From assembly GCA_963632245.1 (NCBI GenBank), contig CAVGTF010000088.1, positions 1 to 9,805 of the forward strand: a DNA stretch of 9,805 bases. The letters are read 5' to 3'. A program made the translations under genes and the position numbers. The notes beneath the pieces are model-generated. The model had not been told where the DNA came from and did no database searches. It was given only the letters and a program-made list of their open reading frames with translations. Of this stretch, positions 1 to 6,067 are shown one piece after another (position 1 is the stretch's first letter; each line of letters starts with the position of its first letter). The stretch is from UBA1724 sp963632245. Lineage in GTDB: Bacteria; Verrucomicrobiota; Lentisphaeria; Oligosphaerales; Oligosphaeraceae.

Positions 1-1038
1 CTGGACGCCTTCCACGGGGACCGCATTGTAGATGGAGGCGCGGCAGCCGCCCACCTTGCGGTGGCCTTTCAGACCCACCAGGCCATTGCTCTTGGCGAAG
101 GCGATGAAGGCCTTCTCCTGGTCCTCGGTGGGCAGGCGGAAGCAGACATTCATGCGGCTACGGGTAGCGGGAGCCGCGGTGGCGCGGTAGAAGCCGGAGT
201 TGTCGATGAAGTCATAGAGCGCCTTCGCCTTCTCGATGTTGCGCGCCTCGATGGCATCCAAACCGCCCTGCTCGATCACCCAGTCAGTGACCAGGCGGTT
301 GATGTAGATCGCGAAGGTGGGCGGGGTGTTGAAGAGGCTCTTGCCGTCGATGTGGGTGGTGTAGCGCAGCATGGTGGGAATGTTGTTGCCCACGCGCTCG
401 GCCAGGTCCTTGCGGAGGATGACCAGGGTCAGGCCGGCAGGGCCGATGTTCTTCTGGGCGCCGGCGAAGATGAGGCCGAACTTGCTCACATCGATCTTGC
501 GGCTGAGGATGTCGGAGGACATATCGGCCACCAGGGGCACATTGCCGGTCTCGGGGAAGTCGAAGTACTCGGTGCCGTAGATGGTGTTGTTGGAGCAGAT
601 GCCGAAGTATGCCCAATCCTGGTCGATCTTCCAGTCCTTGACGCCCTGGATCTCGTTGTAGTTGATGGCGGCGCCGTCAAAGACCACCTGCTTGGGCAGG
701 CCCTGGATGTCCAGCTCCTTGATGGCCTTGTGGGCCCAGACGCCAGTGTCGGCGTAGCCGATGGTCTTGCCGGGAACCTGCAGGTTCATGGGCACCATGG
801 CGAACTGGAGGGAGGCACCGCCCTGGAGGAAGAGCACCTCGTAGTTTTCGGGAATGTTCAGCAGCTTCCGGAGATTCGCCTCTGCCGCCTGGATGATCTC
901 GTCGAAGGCCGCCGCACGGTGGGACTCCTCGATGATGCTGTAGCCACAGCCACGGTAGTCGGCAAATTCGGCCTGGGCCTTCAGAATGACGGGACGGGGA
1001 AGCGCAGCGGGACCTGCGTTGAAGTTAAACACTTGCAT
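1..1038 (-). CDS. serC: Phosphoserine aminotransferase SerC, C-terminus beyond window
   Basis: PLP-dependent enzyme that transaminates 3-phosphohydroxypyruvate with glutamate to O-phosphoserine in serine synthesis (and the analogous step in pyridoxal-phosphate synthesis in some bacteria); cytosolic. I translated the minus strand from the ATG at 1036-1038. It opens MQVFNFNAGPAALP, the typical SerC N-terminus, continues with GCGYSIIEESHR and FLQGGASLQFAMVPMNL, and has the PLP-lysine motif FAGAQKNIGPAG with Lys196 (E. coli equivalent Lys198). The 346 codons present reach the left edge in frame without a stop; the family is about 360 residues, so only some 15 are missing. The start is supported by GAAGGA 12 nt upstream, separated by an A-rich stretch. 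It stands alone behind a 212-nt spacer. Assignment is secure. Confidence 0.96.
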   Translation of the reverse strand, partial: MQVFNFNAGPAALPRPVILKAQAEFADYRGCGYSIIEESHRAAAFDEIIQAAEANLRKLLNIPENYEVLFLQGGASLQFAMVPMNLQVPGKTIGYADTGVWAHKAIKELDIQGLPKQVVFDGAAINYNEIQGVKDWKIDQDWAYFGICSNNTIYGTEYFDFPETGNVPLVADMSSDILSRKIDVSKFGLIFAGAQKNIGPAGLTLVILRKDLAERVGNNIPTMLRYTTHIDGKSLFNTPPTFAIYINRLVTDWVIEQGGLDAIEARNIEKAKALYDFIDNSGFYRATAAPATRSRMNVCFRLPTEDQEKAFIAFAKSNGLVGLKGHRKVGGCRASIYNAVPVEGVQ

Positions 1039-1151
1039 GTCGTTTTTTTTTCCTTCTGTTGCGTCCGCGGGGCGGTCTTAATTCGGAGGTCGACGCCTTG
1101 CCGACCCACCGCATTTGATTTCGTCTACCTTTCCGCAGGACAGTACGCGCT

Positions 1152-1173
1152 AATATAACCTCTCCTAGGGAGA
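1152..1173 (-). promoter_or_regulatory. Possible serC promoter -10 box with adjoining palindrome
   Basis: In the 212-nt spacer before serC, the minus strand reads TATATT at 1152-1157, about 115 nt before the start codon, a fair -10 box. There is no good -35 at 16-18 nt. Immediately upstream lies a small inverted repeat, TCTCC-TAG-GGAGA (1161-1173), which could be an operator. The call rests on the -10 match and the lack of a better candidate, so it is weak. Confidence 0.25.
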
Positions 1174-1250
1174 CGATACACCCGTACGCACTAGTGGAAG
1201 AAAGGACGACCGCGGATGGAAAGAAACATCATTCACACCCTACGATTTTT

Positions 1251-1781
1251 CTAGTCATCGTCTTTGAGGATCCAGTCCAGGACGGTTCCGCCGGATTGTG
1301 GGTAGTATGGTGAGACGAGGATATTCCGGTTTCGTTCGCGGATGACGCGGAATTCCCGGACCATGAAGTGCGATTGTTGGTGGAGGTCGAAGATGCGGGT
1401 ATCGAGGGTGGGGGTAGGGAAGAAAGGATAGAGTTCCCGGAGGATCTTGAGTCGTTTTTCCTGGGGGATTTCGTATTCCTGGGCCTCGGGGCCGCGTGCC
1501 ATTGGGAGGGGGTGGAGGGGGAAGGGCAGAGGCGGTTCGGGATTCAGGATGAGGCAAAGGAGGTCCTTTTCGGGGAGGCTCATTTCGCCGGGGGCGGGGG
1601 GATAGCTTTCGCTGGTGTCGTTGAGCTCTTGGCTCTCAAAGAAGAAGGAGGGCGCAGAGGCGTCCTCCGGATGGAATCTCGGGAGATCGTGGGAGAGGAG
1701 GCGGACATCCGCTCGGAGGTGGAGGCGGGGTTGACGGGGACGACGACTCTGGTGGCTTCTACTGGCATCTGCCGCACACAT
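1251..1781 (-). CDS. Unrecognised 176-residue protein
   Basis: I do not recognise a family. The coding reality is supported by coherent, C-ending codon use, a natural-looking composition from about residue 20 onward, a sigma70-type promoter upstream (1860-1887) and AGGAG 12 nt before the ATG at 1779-1781. The N-terminal 30 residues are Arg-rich and the least certain. Residues 60-105 are rich in proline (NPEPPLPFPLHPLPM). The C-terminal third looks folded: a short helix (EKRLKILRELYPFF), then FMVREFRVIRERNRNILVSP, YYPQSGGTVLDWI and an acidic KDDD end. No signal peptide or membrane segment is seen. An internal ATG in MSLPEKD (residue 67) is an alternative start that would leave a 110-residue protein. 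It lies between tRNA-Leu and serC, with 212 nt to serC, so probably its own unit. Confidence 0.6.
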   Translation of the reverse strand: MCAADASRSHQSRRPRQPRLHLRADVRLLSHDLPRFHPEDASAPSFFFESQELNDTSESYPPAPGEMSLPEKDLLCLILNPEPPLPFPLHPLPMARGPEAQEYEIPQEKRLKILRELYPFFPTPTLDTRIFDLHQQSHFMVREFRVIRERNRNILVSPYYPQSGGTVLDWILKDDD

Positions 1782-1832
1782 GGCTTGCTACACTCCTACG
1801 CTACAAGGGGGGGAAAAACATACAGAACGCGA

Positions 1833-1849
1833 CTCCGGCATTTCCGGAG
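1833..1849 (-). repeat. Small hairpin in the leader of the 176-residue gene
   Basis: CTCCGG (1833-1838) and CCGGAG (1844-1849) flank a 5-nt loop. On the minus strand this lies a few nucleotides after the predicted transcription start and about 50 nt before the start codon, so it would fold near the 5' end of the mRNA. It could stabilise the transcript; no attenuator-like T run follows it. Confidence 0.4.
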
Positions 1850-1859
1850 CACGGAGCCT

Positions 1860-1887
1860 ATTGTAGACGCGGAAGGAGACTTTGCAA
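1860..1887 (-). promoter_or_regulatory. Sigma70-type promoter for the 176-residue gene
   Basis: On the minus strand, TTGCAA (1882-1887) and TACAAT (1860-1865) are separated by 16 nt. Against TTGACA/TATAAT this is 4/6 and 5/6. It places a start site near 1853 and gives a leader of about 70 nt ahead of the ATG at 1781. Read by eye only. Confidence 0.55.
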
Positions 1888-1950
1888 TATGCTACAAGTC
1901 ATTCCGGGACAATATCATATAGAAACATGAAGAGTTCTATTTCATAAGAA

Positions 1951-1978
1951 TTCTCCCGGATTCTCCCGGACTTCTCCC
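1951..1978. repeat. Tandem 10-bp repeat TTCTCCCGGA
   Basis: Two perfect copies of TTCTCCCGGA (1951-1960, 1961-1970) are followed by a partial third (TTCTCCC, 1972-1978). It lies between the tRNA terminator and the promoter of the next gene. Likely replication slippage; no function is apparent. Confidence 0.6.
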
Positions 1979-1994
1979 TTCCCCTCCTGAAAGC

Positions 1995-2022
1995 AAAAAA
2001 GCCAACCCCGTTTTGGGATTGG
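1995..2022 (-). terminator. Rho-independent terminator after tRNA-Leu, usable in both directions
   Basis: Read on the minus strand: CCAATCCC (2015-2022), loop AAAAC, GGGGTTGG (2002-2009), then C and a run of six T (1995-2000). The stem is 8 bp with one T-G pair. On the plus strand the same stem is followed by TTTT (2023-2026), so it may also stop transcription coming the other way. It begins 20 nt after the tRNA CCA end. Confidence 0.85.
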
Positions 2023-2041
2023 TTTTCTGGGAAATGGGAGT

Positions 2042-2128
2042 TGGTACCGGAGGTGGGAATCGAACCCACAAGGTGTTGCCACCGCCAGATTTTGAGTCTA
2101 GTGCGTCTGCCAATTCCGCCACTCCGGC
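2042..2128 (-). tRNA. tRNA-Leu, anticodon CAA
   Basis: An 87-nt class II tRNA that folds fully by hand. Acceptor strands are GCCGGAG and CTCCGGT; the D arm reads GCGGAATTGGCAGACGC; the anticodon stem CTAGA/TCTGG holds the loop CTCAAAA, giving anticodon CAA, which reads the UUG codon. The long variable arm is GGTG-GCAA-CACC, and the T arm is GTGGG-TTCGATT-CCCAC. The discriminator is A and CCA is encoded (2042-2044). With these ends, the first acceptor pair is G1-U72, a wobble rather than Watson-Crick pair. It has its own promoter and terminator, so it is a stand-alone unit. Confidence 0.96.
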
Positions 2129-2150
2129 CTGGGTGAAAGGAAAGCGGTTT

Positions 2151-2178
2151 ACTATATTTCCAAATAGGGGGATTTCAA
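2151..2178 (-). promoter_or_regulatory. Sigma70-type promoter of tRNA-Leu
   Basis: Minus strand TTGAAA (2173-2178), a 16-nt spacer and TATAGT (2151-2156). Both boxes match the consensus at 5/6 positions. The predicted start near 2144 is about 16 nt before the tRNA 5' end. The promoter sits entirely in the 66-nt gap after the AsmA-like gene. Confidence 0.75.
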
Positions 2179-2194
2179 TGGGTATGGGGGTGTG

Positions 2195-5100
2195 TTATTG
2201 GAATAGTTTTCTCAGTGGTGTTCGGATTTCCCAGTGGTGGTCTTTCGGGGTGCCGGTGAGTTGTGCCTCGAAGACCCATGAGATTGGCCGGAGGACCCAT
2301 GATATGAGGCTGACGGACTTAAGGAGTTGGCTGGAGATCTGGAAGTCCATTTGTTTATTGTCCAGTCGGAAGACTCCCTCGCCTGCGAGTGCGATAAAGG
2401 ATCCATCGGTGCGGATATTTTCGAAGGAGATTGCGGCGTCGTGGCACTGGAAATCGGCATCGAGGGTAGAGATTTTGCCGAGGGATGCGATTCTATCCTT
2501 TGAGAAGAACTTGAAGGTGCCGCGGGAGAGGATGCGTCCCAGTGTCGTGAGGGTCGGGATTCGCCAGAGATCCATGTCATAGAGGTGGAGTTTTCCGTCG
2601 CCTTCCAGGTAGATGGGGAGTCCGGCCCAGTCCTTGAGGACCCGGAAGTGCCCTTCCACATTCATCTTTCCGGGGAGCTTTCCCTCGGCGTACTTTTGCT
2701 CCTCGGGAGTCTGCGGGGGATCCACAAGTTTTCCCTTGGCGAAGTCCTGTATGCGGACAAGCGGGATATTTTTTGCGACTGCCAGGACTTCGCCCTGGTT
2801 TTTGTCGAAGTCATAGACACCGGTGGTAGCGAGATCCCCCTGGAAGAAGTGTGCGGTGGGGAAGTCCCAGGTCATGACATTGTCGTCGAAGCGCCACTTT
2901 CCCTTGAGATTCTGGAGTTGTGCGTTGCGGTACCGGAGGAATGGTGTCTCCAGGGTGCCGTCCAGGGAGATGGAGAAGAATTCGGCGTCGTGGAAGCGGA
3001 CGAGGCACTGCAGGTTCGCGGTGGGGTCGAGTTCGAAGAGTGCTAGGGTCTTCTGGAGTTTTGGGAATGCGTGTGCGAGGGTATCGAGGAGTGGAAAGGC
3101 GCCGGAGGTCTTTTTCAGGCGAAAGGATCCGAAGACTCCGCGTTGAAAGGTGAGTTTTCCCTCGCCCTGGATGCCGTCCTCGGGAGTGGAGGCGGTATTC
3201 GCAATATGGATATTAGAGAAAGAGACTCCCTCTTCGGGGAGTTGGACGCGGAGGGTGGTGGTGAATTCCCCCAGGGGCAATTCCTGGTAGGAGAAATTCC
3301 GGGCAGTGACGGTGCCGTCCAGGGAGAAATCCCAGAGATGTCCGGAGAAGTCGCGATATCGTAGAAAGGGGATATTTAGGAGGCAGCCATCTGTGGCATT
3401 TTCGGGGGACCACAGGAAGTTATCCCAGACCTTCCCGAAGAATTTGACTACCTTTGGGGCGTGGAGGAGATTTTTGATATGGGAGGGTGGTCCCTGGATG
3501 CGGAGATTCTCGAAGGTGAGTTGAAAGGGATCGAAGAGGATCGTGAGGTCTCCGGAGAGGGATGCGGGGCTATTTTGGAGGTCTCCGGCGAGGTGAGAGA
3601 AGAGGATTCGGTCTTCCTGGATAGTGACTTGTGCGTCAATGGTGGTGAAATCCGTGTCGCTGAGCCGCATCTGCGGCAGATGGAGTGTGCCGAGTGCCTG
3701 CCAGGGGTGTTCTGACTTTTCCCAGCCGTCCTTGGGGGCCTTGAAGGAGATTGGTGGCAGGTGGAATTCCAGGAGTGCGGGCTGGTTTTCGTTGAGGCAC
3801 TGGAACCAGGCGAGTGCCATGTCCTTCTTTAGGTCCAGGGGTTCCTTGAGGAGAGCGTAGAGGAGTTCTGGACGAAAGGAACAGTGGCCATTTGCGAGTT
3901 CCAGGGTGGAGGCACCGTCGGAGAGGAGGATATCCACGGTTGCATCCAGGACCTGGCTGTTGTCGTTGGCCAGGGTGGTAGCGGCGTGGATGGTCAGGGG
4001 GCCCTGGTTGTCTTGGGGGAGGGTGGTGTCTGCCTGGAGGGAGAGCAGGTTGGGGATTTCGCCGGGGATTTGTGCTTTGCCCTGGAGGGAGAGGCGCCTG
4101 CCGAGCATTTTCAGGAGGAGCGAGAGATCCTTGAGTTTGAATTTGCCGAGAGAACCCTGTGGCTGTGCGAGAGAGAGCACGCCGTCCCACTGCTTGGGAT
4201 CCTGGAGGGGGGAGGGATTCAGGAGGAGCTGTAGCCGTGCCTGGGAGAAGGCCTCCAGGGGCGTCTTGTTGTTATGGAGCAGCCGCAGGCCGCGGGCGGT
4301 GGCGGGGAGATCGATGGGCCCCTTCAGTCGTCCCTGGAGAGTCTTTGTGGGGAGCTCGAGCTGGAAACTTCCGACGAGGGGCTCCGTGGTGGGAGAGGGC
4401 TCGGTGAGGTGGATTTTCAGATTTTCCAGGGAGAGGGTGTTTTGGTGGAGTGCCAGACGTCCTTCCAGGGCATGGATGGTCAGATCCCGTGCCTTGAGGT
4501 CGTCGCACTGGAAGTCCAGGGTGGGCTCGGGGGCGTGGAAGTCCCAGGGTGTGACAGGGAGGGAGGCCTGGAGTCGGAGGGGCTTGGTGAATTCCAGGTC
4601 GGCGGGGAGAGTGTCTTCGGGGAGTGCCAGATATCGGAGGAGAGTCTTTGCGTGGAGTCGCGCGGAGGCCTGTCCCTGGATGGTGCCCTCATGGAGGTCT
4701 ACGAGGAGCTGGCAGAAGAGGCTCTCCTCCGTGTCGTAGACGACATGGAGGTCGTCCACGGTCAGGATGCGCTTCTGGAGGTGAAATTTTCCGTAGGCGC
4801 GAGAGACCTCGCGGTCGCGGATCAGTGCGTCGGCGATGCCCAGATCGCCCTGGAGAGAGAGGGTGTCGGGGGACTTCAGGGAGCCGGCGAGAGTCAGTCG
4901 GAGGGTGACCTCACCCGCCTTGCTGGTCAATAGTCGCAACTCCTTGCGTATTCGCTCCAGGGTGGCATGGAGGTTCTGGCGGGTCTCCGCCAAGGGCGAG
5001 ACGACCTCCACCACTGCGGGGGAGTCATCGTCTTCGGAAGTGGCAACAATGGGGGCGCTTGCTGTTGAAGGGACGGTGGCGGGAATAGAATCGATCGTCT

Positions 5101-5692
5101 CTTTGGAGACGGGTTGCGGCTCCTGGTTTTGGAAGGCCTGGTCCAGGTCTTTGAGATTCGCCTGGATGTTCAGTTGGATGCCGCAGAGGTCTCCCTGGAG
5201 ATCCGCCAGGAGGGTATTCTGGGGAGTGAGAGTGGCGTCGCAGGAGAGATTATCCAGGGAGAGGGGCGCGTCGGCATCGAAGGGATTGATGTCGTGGGGG
5301 GCGGGGGTGTCCTCGGTCTCCAGCCGGAGGGATGCCCCGGAGAAGGCGACATTGCGGATGACGAATTTTCCGCGGAGGAGTGCTGCGGGCTGGAAGGAGA
5401 GAGTGCCGGTGGGGGCGTCCAGGACCAGGGTGCCCTCCGCCAGGGGCATGCGCAGGTGTGCGTCAGCCAGCTCCAGTCCCCACAGGATATTTCCGTGGAT
5501 GGAGGGGATGGAGCAGGTGATTCCCGAGGAGCCCAGGGAGTCCTCTAGCATTCTCCGGAACCATCGCGGATGTCCGAAGATGGAGGGGAGGGTGCAGAGC
5601 ACCAGGTAGAGGACCACCGCCAGGGCAAAAAGCACCAGCACTCCCCGGAGGGAGTACTTTCGGAGGGCTTGCCAGCGAGGGGGAAAAGACAT
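2195..5692 (-). CDS. Large AsmA-like envelope protein, 1165 residues
   Basis: Residues 16-35 form one hydrophobic segment after a basic start (RWQALRKYSLRG), so the protein is inner-membrane anchored with nearly everything in the periplasm. The rest is a long series of short beta-strand repeats of the type xLxGxL, typical of the AsmA/TamB/YhdP superfamily, whose larger members bridge the envelope and are implicated in lipid transport to the outer membrane. Residues 185-233 are a low-complexity Pro/Thr/Ser linker and 236-258 a charged helix (RQNLHATLERIRKELRLL). The last 170 residues match the AsmA-like C-terminal region best (GKMNVEGHF, LPIYLEGDGKL, FENIRTDGSFIALAGEGVF, MDFQIS, FEAQLTGTPKDHHWEI). 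I cannot say which subfamily it belongs to, and the function is by analogy. The ATG at 5690-5692 fits the membrane segment, but it is preceded by a pyrimidine stretch and has no Shine-Dalgarno sequence. Confidence 0.85.
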   Translation of the reverse strand: MSFPPRWQALRKYSLRGVLVLFALAVVLYLVLCTLPSIFGHPRWFRRMLEDSLGSSGITCSIPSIHGNILWGLELADAHLRMPLAEGTLVLDAPTGTLSFQPAALLRGKFVIRNVAFSGASLRLETEDTPAPHDINPFDADAPLSLDNLSCDATLTPQNTLLADLQGDLCGIQLNIQANLKDLDQAFQNQEPQPVSKETIDSIPATVPSTASAPIVATSEDDDSPAVVEVVSPLAETRQNLHATLERIRKELRLLTSKAGEVTLRLTLAGSLKSPDTLSLQGDLGIADALIRDREVSRAYGKFHLQKRILTVDDLHVVYDTEESLFCQLLVDLHEGTIQGQASARLHAKTLLRYLALPEDTLPADLEFTKPLRLQASLPVTPWDFHAPEPTLDFQCDDLKARDLTIHALEGRLALHQNTLSLENLKIHLTEPSPTTEPLVGSFQLELPTKTLQGRLKGPIDLPATARGLRLLHNNKTPLEAFSQARLQLLLNPSPLQDPKQWDGVLSLAQPQGSLGKFKLKDLSLLLKMLGRRLSLQGKAQIPGEIPNLLSLQADTTLPQDNQGPLTIHAATTLANDNSQVLDATVDILLSDGASTLELANGHCSFRPELLYALLKEPLDLKKDMALAWFQCLNENQPALLEFHLPPISFKAPKDGWEKSEHPWQALGTLHLPQMRLSDTDFTTIDAQVTIQEDRILFSHLAGDLQNSPASLSGDLTILFDPFQLTFENLRIQGPPSHIKNLLHAPKVVKFFGKVWDNFLWSPENATDGCLLNIPFLRYRDFSGHLWDFSLDGTVTARNFSYQELPLGEFTTTLRVQLPEEGVSFSNIHIANTASTPEDGIQGEGKLTFQRGVFGSFRLKKTSGAFPLLDTLAHAFPKLQKTLALFELDPTANLQCLVRFHDAEFFSISLDGTLETPFLRYRNAQLQNLKGKWRFDDNVMTWDFPTAHFFQGDLATTGVYDFDKNQGEVLAVAKNIPLVRIQDFAKGKLVDPPQTPEEQKYAEGKLPGKMNVEGHFRVLKDWAGLPIYLEGDGKLHLYDMDLWRIPTLTTLGRILSRGTFKFFSKDRIASLGKISTLDADFQCHDAAISFENIRTDGSFIALAGEGVFRLDNKQMDFQISSQLLKSVSLISWVLRPISWVFEAQLTGTPKDHHWEIRTPLRKLFQ

Positions 5693-5721
5693 AAAAAAAG
5701 GAGGAGGGAGGAAGGAGGAAG
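5693..5721. repeat. 29-bp homopurine/homopyrimidine tract before the AsmA-like gene
   Basis: Every base from 5693 to 5721 on the plus strand is A or G, with repeated GGAGG. In the mRNA of the AsmA-like gene (minus strand) this becomes a pyrimidine leader with several CCUCC motifs followed by seven U directly before the AUG. It explains why no ribosome binding site is visible. Such tracts can adopt unusual DNA structure; no function is shown. Confidence 0.6.
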
Positions 5722-5729
5722 TTAGGCCA

Positions 5730-5797
5730 GGGTTTCGCAGAGCGAAACCCCGCGCCGGAATCTACCGGCGCGTGCGCCAAGCGCGCCCTACGGCGCA
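5730..5797. repeat. Three abutting inverted repeats
   Basis: Three hairpin-forming palindromes follow one another with no base between them: GGGTTTCGC-AGA-GCGAAACCC (5730-5750, 9-bp stem); CGCGCCGG-AATCTA-CCGGCGCG (5751-5772, 8-bp stem); and TGCGCC...GGCGCA (5773-5797, 6-bp stem, 13-nt loop). They lie upstream of the AsmA-like gene and downstream of the repeat protein gene. They could be an RNA processing or pausing structure, or REP-like repeats. No T run follows in either direction, so they are not a classic terminator. Confidence 0.7.
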
Positions 5798-5804
5798 AGT
5801 AGAA

Positions 5805-5955
5805 GGGAGAAGGTAGTAGGTAGCAGGTTTATTTGGTCGCTGCGAGGCTTTTCCGCCGCATCTTGCGGCGGTGCCAATACCGCGGCGAGAGTCGCGGGAA
5901 AGCGCCTGCGGCGCCGAATAAACTAGCCACTAGCCACTAATGGCTAGGTACTAAA
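5805..5955. mobile_element. Possible REP/MITE-like element with degraded inverted ends
   Basis: The left part (about 5806-5850) contains TTTATTTGGTCGCTGCGAGGC and is a degraded inverted copy of the right part (5901-5954), which contains GCGCCTGCGGCGCCGAATAAA. Between them are two tight hairpins, CCGCCGCA-TCT-TGCGGCGG (5853-5871) and CCGCGGC-GAGA-GTCGCGG (5880-5897). No coding capacity is present. Inverted ends around nested hairpins in a gene-free spacer suggest a small non-autonomous element. The left end matches the right only roughly, no target-site duplication is obvious, and copies elsewhere in the genome are unknown. Confidence 0.4.
5901..5954 (+). repeat. 54-bp imperfect direct repeat, copy 1
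   Basis: Begins AGCGCCTGCGGC and runs through a tandem heptamer (CTAGCCA twice, 5923-5936) to TGGCTAGGTACTAA. It contains a small hairpin GCGCC-TGC-GGCGC (5902-5914) and another, CTAGCCA-CTAA-TGGCTAG (5930-5947). It shares about 46 of 54 bases with the copy at 6009-6062; the two starts are 108 bp apart. Confidence 0.75.
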
Positions 5956-5964
5956 TCGGGGGAG

Positions 5965-5983
5965 CGGGGGCAGCAAGCCCCCG
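5965..5983. repeat. GC-rich hairpin between the two repeat copies
   Basis: CGGGGGC (5965-5971) and GCCCCCG (5977-5983) flank the loop AGCAA, a perfect 7-bp GC-only stem. It lies 85 nt beyond the stop codon of the repeat protein gene and could help end or protect that transcript. There is no T run on the minus strand, so it is not called a terminator. Confidence 0.55.
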
Positions 5984-6008
5984 TCCTTTCGTTATTCTTT
6001 GCTGCACT

Positions 6009-6062
6009 AGCGCCTGCGGCACCAAATGAACTAGCCACTAGTCACTGGTTGCTAGGAACTAA
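6009..6062 (+). repeat. 54-bp imperfect direct repeat, copy 2
   Basis: Second copy of the 5901-5954 sequence, starting AGCGCCTGCGGC and ending GCTAGGAACTAA. Differences from copy 1 are scattered single-base changes that weaken its hairpins (for example GGCAC instead of GGCGC). It ends 5 nt from the stop codon of the repeat protein gene. Confidence 0.75.
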
Positions 6063-6067
6063 TGCAA

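Noticed and set aside
61..1158. 365-codon open frame on the plus strand
   Set aside because: It lies antisense to serC, whose motifs and PLP lysine are unambiguous. Its Val/Gly/Asp-rich product is the usual reverse-strand shadow of a GC-rich gene.
1580..1777. Alternative 65-codon frame (MRQMPVEAT...) overlapping the start of the 176-residue gene
   Set aside because: It ends early and does not join the conserved-looking C-terminal part unless a frameshift is assumed. Codon use favours the longer frame.
1937..2122. 61-codon minus-strand frame beginning MAELADALDSKSGG
   Set aside because: This is the well-known false protein produced by translating a tRNA-Leu gene; it coincides with the tRNA and its terminator.
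3906..4739. 277-codon plus-strand frame and several other long frames inside 2195-5692
   Set aside because: All are antisense to the AsmA-like gene, overlap one another in different frames, and have Arg/Ser/Trp-rich or Gly/Glu-rich composition without motifs.
5965..5983. Intrinsic terminator for the repeat protein gene
   Set aside because: The stem is strong, but on the minus strand it is followed by CTCCCCC and not by a T run.
5901..6062. Two 54-bp repeats as a minimal CRISPR or integron attC pair
   Set aside because: Only two copies exist, they are too long and imperfect for CRISPR repeats, no cas or integrase gene is present, and attC core sites are not visible.
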